Position numbers and translations under genes: made by a program. Source: Elephas maximus indicus (taxonomy: Eukaryota; Chordata; Mammalia; Proboscidea; Elephantidae). Taken from it: 64,000 nt of DNA. The stretch is taken from positions 49,514,608 to 49,578,607 of the forward strand of contig NC_064824.1 of the NCBI RefSeq assembly GCF_024166365.1, read 5' to 3'. Below are positions 57,918 to 64,000 of the stretch, piece after piece. Numbering within the stretch: the first letter of the stretch is position 1; the number at the start of each line of letters is the position of its first letter. Below the pieces are notes generated by a model. The model worked only from the letters and a program-made list of their open reading frames with translations, made no database searches and had not been told where the DNA came from.

Positions 57918-59284
57918 GTTGGAATATCTCTTAGTAGGTGCCTGATAGAGGTTCCCTATCTTCTCTTTATTTCAAATGGCATAACATGAGCCTTGTTTTA
58001 AAACAAAGGGCTGCTAGTCTCACCAAGTCTCCTCAAAGGATATTTGCTATATATTTGTTGTCAGCATTTTATAACACCTGACTCATTCTCTGAGTGGCCT
58101 TGGGATTTATTTAAGCACGTGAGGTTGGTACTACTAAAAGACATAGTCTGAGAAGTAGAGAGGGTCATGAGAGCAAGACTTGGGAAATTTCCATAATGGC
58201 ATATTTAACAGATCTTAGGTTGGTGTCCAGGCCTTCCCTGGGAACAGAAGCTTCACGATACATGAGCTCATGCAAATCCTTTTCCCTGTACCCTCTTCCG
58301 GAAGGGGAAGCCAGATCTCCAGGGATGCTCACTGCTGGTGAGATGACCAAGAGAAGAGTCTTGTTTGAATATCTTTTGTTCATAGCACAGATCTTATTTG
58401 AAGTTCTTCTCTTCAGCCAAAAAAAAAAAAAAAGGCAGACTGGAAAATGGTTTAATATTTCTGCCATTGGGGTTCCCACTCTCCATGGGGGTCACGAGAG
58501 TCACAGCTTTTATTCTGGATTCAGAAATGGCAGTTGTTTTATTTTTAAAAATGCACCTTGCAGTTTTAGGAGAGTGCAAACTGCTTCTGTGAACTTCCTG
58601 ACTGCCATACTCGACACAGTTGGCTGTGGCAGTTTCTAAAAAGAAATTAAAATGGGGAATGTTCTAAATGTATGGCTTTGAGAAACCATATAACTCCTGA
58701 TTCGTTAACTTAACTAACTTTATATACAAGTTTTAACCATTTTATTCCACTGTTTAAAGCACGTAATAGGTAAAGGCACTTAGGGAAGTGATATATTTAA
58801 TGGAAAACACACACATGCGAATGGTACCCGAAGAGTTGACACATCCTTAAGATTGTGTCATAGTTTTGTTTAGAGTTTTTTCCATTTACTTCTGCAGCAG
58901 ACTTGGGTTAATCAGGATGAAAGGGGAGGTTGTCCTTAAGGAAATCGTGTGCCCTTGCTTTCACTTCCCTTGGATGTCCTGATGTGAATTAGCTCTGTTC
59001 TTCAGTAGGAGCTTCTGGAAGGCTTCCGTTAATAAAGTGTGGGAGATCTTTTCTGGGCTTCATTTGTGGTTTTGAGGCCCTGGTGCAAAAAAGCAAAGCA
59101 TAACCAAGGCTGGAAGTTTCTGACTGCATTATTAGGGCTTATTGAAATAGAAGTGTTGTGAGAGGACCAAGAGGGCAGAGAGAGGTGATAGACTTAATTT
59201 CTGGGAGGGGAGATGCTGATGTTACATTCGCTTCTCTTAGAAACTCTGGGAGGAAATAGGGTATGCTTTTGGGAATACAGGAAG
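57918..59284. other. Unique intron sequence
   Basis: About 1.4 kb with nothing recognised; an A-run near 58420 interrupts a 147-codon open frame of no recognised family. Confidence 0.4.
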
Positions 59285-59431
59285 AAACCCTGGTGGCATA
59301 CAGCTGCTAACCAAAAGATCGGCAGTGGGAATCCATCAGGCGCTCTTTGGAAACCCTCTGGGGCAGCTCTACTCTGTCCTGTAGGGTTGCTATGAGTCCG
59401 AATCAACTCGACGGCAGTGGGTTTTTGGGGT
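59285..59431 (+). mobile_element. AfroSINE with small head deletion
   Basis: GAAACCCTGGTGGCATACAG jumps straight to CTGCTAACC, losing the AGTGGTTAAG A-box part. The rest is well preserved to AATCAACTCGACGGCAGTGG. Confidence 0.92.
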
Positions 59432-59575
59432 GGGGATATAGAAGAAAACTTTTTAAGTGAAGACCGTTGTGAGTTACATGCTTTTTTTTTTTTTTTTTTG
59501 TCTCGGGGAGGCAATGCTGTGTTGGGCTCTAAATTTGTAATGAATACTACTTGGATTTTGTATCTTTCTTTTGGA

Positions 59576-59776
59576 GTCTCTGGATGATGTAAACCGTTGC
59601 GCCCTTGGCTACTAGCCGAAAAGTTAGAGGTTCGAGCCCACCACAAAATGCATTAGAAGAAAGCCCTGTTGATCAGCTTCGAAAAACTCAGTCGTTGAAA
59701 ACCGTATGGAGCACAATTCTACTCTGACATATATGGGATTGCCAGGGGTCTGACTTGGCTGGATGGCAGCTTTTTG
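59576..59776 (+). mobile_element. AfroSINE-related variant, diverged
   Basis: A different family branch: GCTACTAGCCGAAAAGTTAG, GAGGTTCGAGCCCACCACA, AAAACTCAGTCGTTGAAAAC and CAATTCTACTCTGACATATA. The GAAAA-CAG-TTGAAAAC-CGTATGGAGCAC block sets it apart from the short and long forms. Confidence 0.75.
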
Positions 59777-59903
59777 TGAAATGAATTTTATTTTCCTTGG
59801 ATTTTGGTTATTTCTTGTAGTGATAATTATTTACTCCTCATGAGAAATGTTATAAAGTTATCTTATGAAAACCTCTGAATGTAGTAAATACTCCTTAAGA
59901 ATT

Positions 59904-60317
59904 AGCTGCTGCTGAGGGGGATGGAAGCTGGCTGAATTGAACACTGGCTGAATGAACACGGAAATACAGGGTGGAGAGAAGGAGTGTACTGTCTCATTAG
60001 GGGGAGAGCAACTAAGGAGTATATAAAACCCATTGCCATCAAGTCGATTCTGACTCATAGCGACCCTGTAGGACAGAGTAGAACTGCCCCATAGGGTTTC
60101 AGAGGAGCACCTGGTGGATTTGAACTGCTGACCTTTTGGTTAGCAGCCATAGCACTTTACCACTGTGCCACCAGGGTTTCTAGGAGTGTATAAAAAAAAA
60201 AAAATTTTTTTTTTTTATATAGCAAGGTATGTATAAATTTTTGTATGAGAGACTGACTTGATTTGTGAACTTTCACTTAAAGCACAATAAAAAATAATAA
60301 AAAAAAAAGCTGCTGCT
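59904..60317 (+). mobile_element. 5'-truncated LINE 3' end split by an AfroSINE
   Basis: Outer TSD AGCTGCTGCT at 59904-59913 and 60308-60317. The LINE runs 59914-60028 and resumes at about 60196 (TATAGCAAGGTATGTATAAA) to ACTTTCACTTAAAGCACAAT and an A-rich tail with AATAAA. The AfroSINE at 60029-60181 lies inside. Confidence 0.82.
60015..60195 (-). mobile_element. AfroSINE nested in LINE, 14-bp TSD
   Basis: Antisense short form, body 60029-60181, flanked by AGGAGTATATAAAA (60015-60028) and AGGAGTGTATAAAA (60182-60195), one mismatch. The target is the AT-rich part of the LINE 3' end. Confidence 0.92.
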
Positions 60318-60330
60318 ATTTGTGATAGTA

Positions 60331-60512
60331 GGAGCCCTTGTGGTGTAGTGGGTAAGCGCTCTGCTGCTAACTAAAAAGTTAACATTTCGAACCCACCAGC
60401 TGCTCTGTGGGAAAAAGGTGTGTCAGGCTGCTTTTGTAAAGATTTATAACCTTGGAAACCCTATGGAGTAGCAGTGAGTTGGAATCAACTTGATGGCATT
60501 GGGTTTGGGTTT
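60331..60512 (+). mobile_element. AfroSINE, long form
   Basis: GGAGCCCTTGTGGTGTAGTG start, GGGAAAAAGGTGTGTCAGGC block, 3' end GAATCAACTTGATGGCATTG. Part of the GGGGCAG...TCGCTA stretch is deleted. Confidence 0.9.
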
Positions 60513-60991
60513 ATTTATTTACTGTTTATTAATAATAGTATTATTATCATAATGTTATTGTTATTCCCAGAATGGTCATAGCAGACTTGGTGCTTTTTTT
60601 ATTCTGAAAATTTACCATCACAGTTAACTTTGGAAGCCCAAAAAGGGTCATTGAGGAAATGTTAGCCATTCTTAAATTTGGAGAAGGTAAATTAGTACAT
60701 TTACTTTATCTGTGAGAGTTTCGATTATAAGTAGATTTATGGTGAAGAAATGAGCAGAAGCAGTCATGCAGTTTGATCATTCGCATCTGTTGGGCTTAGG
60801 GAATTTTGATATCATAAACTAGGAATTTGCAAAACTCTGTGTGCATGTGTGTGTTTTTCTGCATCAGGGTAGCTGCCATATGTTAAACAGATCTCCTGTT
60901 TTACACTGCTAGAGATGTAGGAGTTGTGTCTAGAAAACCTCTCTTGGCTGGCATGCATTTGGGATACCCTTTGATATAAGAAAGTAATAGG
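60513..60991. other. Unique intron sequence
   Basis: Nothing recognised. Confidence 0.35.
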
Positions 60992-61206
60992 AATAATTAT
61001 CATTTACTGAATGCTTACTTTGTATGTACTTATTTAATTTTCATAGCAGCCCTGCAAAGTAGACATTTTATTCCTGCTTCACAGATGACGAAGATTCTAA
61101 GGAGTAAATTAATTTGCTCAAAGCCATGTGACAGACTAATAAATAGCAGCATTCAAGTTGGAACCCAGGCTTATCTGACTCCAAAGCTGGTGCTCTATTT
61201 CCTTAG
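60992..61206 (+). repeat. MIR, well preserved
   Basis: ATCATTTACTGAATGCTTAC, TTTCATAGCAGCCCTGCAAA, TTCACAGATGACGAAGATTC and GGAACCCAGGCTTATCTGAC in MIR order. Confidence 0.82.
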
Positions 61207-63309
61207 GTAGTGAATTTGAACTTCACATTTCCCCCTATTTTTTATCACGCCTTGCCCTCACTCCACAGTCTGGGTTATTAATCTCTGTAGAGTCTAGTAG
61301 TAGCTGGGAATGTTGAGATAGGGCTTGGGCATGGCGATGTAGGTATCAGTGTTGCAAGCCTGGGTAGAGATCAGGCCATGTAATGATTATAGACAGAATT
61401 CAGCTGGTGGGTGAGGATGGTCTGTTAGCTGACATTGAGAGGGCAAGCAAGTCCTCTTGACTATTGACTGGTCTACCGGAACAGCAGCAGAGTCTTCCCC
61501 TTAGGTTTGTGGCACAGTGGCAGAGCATCCTTCAAATGTCACACTCTGAAAGATGGACTCTTCTGCTGTCTTGGCTCAGTGGAAGCTTGTCTTATTCGGT
61601 CCGTTGGGTTCTCTTTCTTCCTGAGAAATCTTGATTCTTGGGATGCTTGTATCTGGAGTTTGGAAAGCAAGGGCTTCTAGTGTGAGTTATCATAGTTTCA
61701 GCTAAGATTGGCCTTCTCTGGTCCAGGGAATGCACACTGCTCTAAAATCTTTTCCCTTTCTGCTGCTGACACCAAAGAAAGGAAAAAATATCCACATCCT
61801 AGGTTTATTGTTTCTTCGCTGACATGCCTCTTGTCTCCTGGTCTTAAAATAGTGATCAGCTAACCTGAGAAGTTAATCCATTTTAAAATGGGTAATAAAA
61901 ATGTGTTAGAGGAAGAATTCATTTTTAATTGAAACTCCAGAGGCCATGCCTCCTACCTCTGCCTAACTCATTCGGTGACTCTTGTAATGAGATTTTTAAT
62001 CCAGACACTCTGTGGGGCACTCTCCCATAAAGTGTGGGGTTACGCCTGTATTCCGTTAGTGCCTGTTTGCTGAAAGAGCTAAGAGTCTCACTTGAACAAT
62101 GAATCAACTGTTTTTGGTGCTAAAAGCACCCAAGTGCCCAACAAGCAGCATCTAAATTGGGAATGAAGTGATTTGCACTTGATGTTAGTTGGAGGGTATA
62201 TTCTCTTCCAGAGAGGAAAGATGAAATAGAATTCCATCCATAGAAGGCTGTTTGTAGGGAGGAAGGCTGGGGGTGGGAAAATGAACTTGATAGGTTTGAG
62301 AAACTCCTGTGGTTTCGAAGCTCAGGCTGAGGACTTTTACTTCTCTTCGTATTCTCACAAATATGCTTCCAATAAAAACAATTTGAAAGGCAAATACAAA
62401 ATTTTTCCATTTAGGAGCACCTTGCTGAGATCTATGATGGTTGCTTAAACTGTGCAGCGATTAGAACCATCCCCTGTGAATGTATAATACATTGTCAGAC
62501 CAGATGGTAATAGTGCTCACTGTCCTGGTGAGAGTAAATTAGGACTCCCTCACCCCCAAAAACAAACTTTGGCCAGGAAATGTTAGAGTAAGTCAGGGGC
62601 ATATCTTTGTCAGTTTGGGACTGGCTAACGTTGTCTAGAAATGATTAAGTCGTATGTTTCAGGGACAAAGTGCCATTCAACTGATTTGGCCTCTACAAAG
62701 TTTACCATCGACGTCTGTCAGTATTTATTGCTTTTCACTGCTAACTGGGGTTATAGTCACGTGCTTTGTGGTTTGCTCATGAAGTTTTTATTTAAATGAC
62801 TTATGAGAACTATCAAAATGGATACTCTGAAGGCCTAAATTAGGTTCTTATGCTGTGGATTTTCTTCAGATGATCAACTTAACCAGATGAAAATGCAGCC
62901 TTCATCAGATTGGCTGCCACAGTGTAATAAAAGGCTATCAGGAGTGTCTTCATTGTTTTTCTTTCACCCCTACTGGATTATATTGTGTTCCTTCCAAGTC
63001 TAAGTGACATACACCTAGCCCTGCAGACAACAGTCTTGTGCTTTAGCATCTCAAAGGTAGAAGTCATAAGGCTTCCTTACTTCTCTTGGAGGGAAGGTGC
63101 TTGCTGGCTAAGAAATTAGAGAATCAGGAAATGTTCCATAGTTGGTGAAAATAGAAGGCAGGACAGTTTTAGGGAAACAAGGAAATTAGGTGAGCTTGTC
63201 CTTCTGTAATGCCTTGCTGAGATTTATTCCCAGCACTATCTAGGGTGGTCATATTGGAATGAATTCCCTCATGATCTCAATGAAAGGGACGAAGTAGGGT
63301 ATGGAGTTC
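61207..63309. other. Unique intron sequence
   Basis: About 2.1 kb with no recognised repeat or gene; one of the longer repeat-poor stretches. Confidence 0.4.
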
Positions 63310-63430
63310 TATTTTAGTGCTGGTAATCCTGGGCAAATGCTTTAATTCATCCTTGATCTGCCAGTGGGAATAGTACTGACTTCATTCACTTTGAAGCTTT
63401 TCTGAGGACCCTGAAGGTAGCCTACGAAGA
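63310..63430 (+). repeat. MIR-like remnant
   Basis: CCTGGGCAAATGCTTTAATT and CCAGTGGGAATAGTACTGAC fit a degraded MIR middle. Confidence 0.4.
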
Positions 63431-63560
63431 ATCTGCTTTCCTCTCTTTTGTGATGGTTTGTTATAAAGGTATCTCTGCTATTGCTACTCCCCTCTTCACC
63501 TTCTTTCTGAGAACATTACACCATAGTAGTTGATTTTAAGTTAGGTGATTTTAATTGCTC

Positions 63561-63739
63561 TTAACTTGGTAGGGAAACCCTGGTGGCATAGTGGTTAAGT
63601 GCTACGGCTGCTAACCAAAGGGTTGGCAGTTTGAATCCGCCAGGCACTCCTTGGAAACTCTATGGGGCAGTTGTACTCTATCCTATAGGGTCGCTATGAG
63701 TCGGAATCGACTCGATGGCACTGGGTTAACTTGGTAGGG
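63561..63739 (+). mobile_element. AfroSINE with perfect 14-bp TSD
   Basis: Sense short form, body 63575-63725, close to the family consensus (GTCGCTATGAGTCGGAATCG). TTAACTTGGTAGGG occurs identically at 63561-63574 and 63726-63739. Probably one of the youngest insertions here. Confidence 0.95.
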
Positions 63740-63881
63740 TCAGTGCATATTGCTTCACCATTCATTCATTCATTAATTCGTTCAGCAAACTTCAGGCTTC
63801 AGTTGATTACTTTTTCATAAGTCAGTCTCTATTGCTAGTTATCTTACTTTGATTTTCATGGTAATTACCTTAGATAATACT

Positions 63882-64000
63882 TTTTTTTTTTAAATTGTGC
63901 TTTAGGTAAAAATTTATAATGCAAATTAGTTTCTCATTAAACGATTAGTACACATATTTTGTGACATTGGTTGCCAACCCTGTGACATGTCAACATGCTC
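63882..64000 (-). mobile_element. LINE 3'-end copy, antisense, cut by window edge
   Basis: Starts with a T-run and TTGTGCTTTAGGTAAAAATT, continuing ACATTGGTTGCCAACCCTGT to the last base. The remainder lies outside the window. Confidence 0.78.

Larger units (their letters stand above)
16126..64000 (+). other. FMNL2: FMNL2 intron 1 (5' part)
   Basis: Begins with the consensus donor GTGAGT directly after codon 39. I searched for the conserved continuation of the formin GTPase-binding domain (an N-A-M-N-L-P-P type start) and did not see it, so the window ends inside the intron. FMNL2 is known to have a very long first intron. First-intron sequence near the donor stays GC-rich to about 16660. Confidence 0.8.

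Noticed and set aside
58196..58639. 147-codon plus frame
   Set aside because: Interrupted by a lysine run from a poly(A) stretch; no homology recognised.
63575..63645. tRNA-like heads of AfroSINEs as possible tRNA genes
   Set aside because: They keep A-box and B-box-like motifs but are attached to SINE bodies and lack a foldable anticodon arm; they are SINE promoters, not tRNA genes.
16126..64000. FMNL2 exon 2
   Set aside because: No segment encodes the conserved continuation of the formin GTPase-binding domain next to an acceptor; the exon lies beyond the window.
1..64000. CRISPR arrays, operons, prophage or bacterial-type systems
   Set aside because: The composition, SINE/LINE content and split gene are those of a mammalian genome; no regularly spaced direct repeats were seen.

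Overview
This is mammalian nuclear DNA, almost certainly from an afrotherian (elephant, manatee, hyrax or relative). The main reason is about 30 copies, on both strands, of a tRNA-derived SINE that runs from GGAGCCCTGGTGG, through a B-box-like GTTCGAATCC, to GAGTCGGAATCGACTCGACGG. That is the AfroSINE family, known only from Afrotheria. Older mammal-wide repeats (MIR, L2, L1M, MER5-type hAT, Tigger, MaLR and ERVL LTRs) and a second lineage-specific LINE 3'-end family fill much of the rest.

The window contains one convincing gene part: the CpG-island promoter, 5' leader and first coding exon of FMNL2 (formin-like 2) on the plus strand. The coding part of exon 1 is 16009-16125, 39 codons starting [11 protein letters not shown], and it ends in phase 0 at a consensus GTGAGT donor. 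Everything from 16126 to the end reads as the 5' part of a very long intron 1; I found no exon 2. Positions 1-15400 are the upstream flank and hold no convincing gene.

Layout: 1-143, a long imperfect palindrome. 880-2960, MER5/MIR/AfroSINE remnants. 3580-10955, a layered LINE block: L1M ORF1 on the plus strand broken by a Tigger-like element, a sense LINE 3'-end copy, then a long antisense L1M broken by three LINE 3'-end copies and two AfroSINEs. 11000-15010, mostly unique sequence with a MIR, a MaLR-like LTR and two AfroSINEs. 15244-15428, an AfroSINE inverted in the manner of twin priming, directly against the CpG island. 15430-16660, the CpG island with two overlapping upstream ORFs and the FMNL2 start. 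16126-64000, the intron, with scattered retroposons, several of them nested or bounded by clean target-site duplications (TSDs).

I found no new protein-coding system. The most interesting signals are retroposition by-products (twin-primed SINE, tail-only insertion, LINE insertion with a 3' transduction), the paired uORFs of FMNL2, one unrecognised ORF at 32984-33297 with an A-rich end, and the palindrome at the left edge. Repeat names come from recognising sequence patterns, not from a database search.
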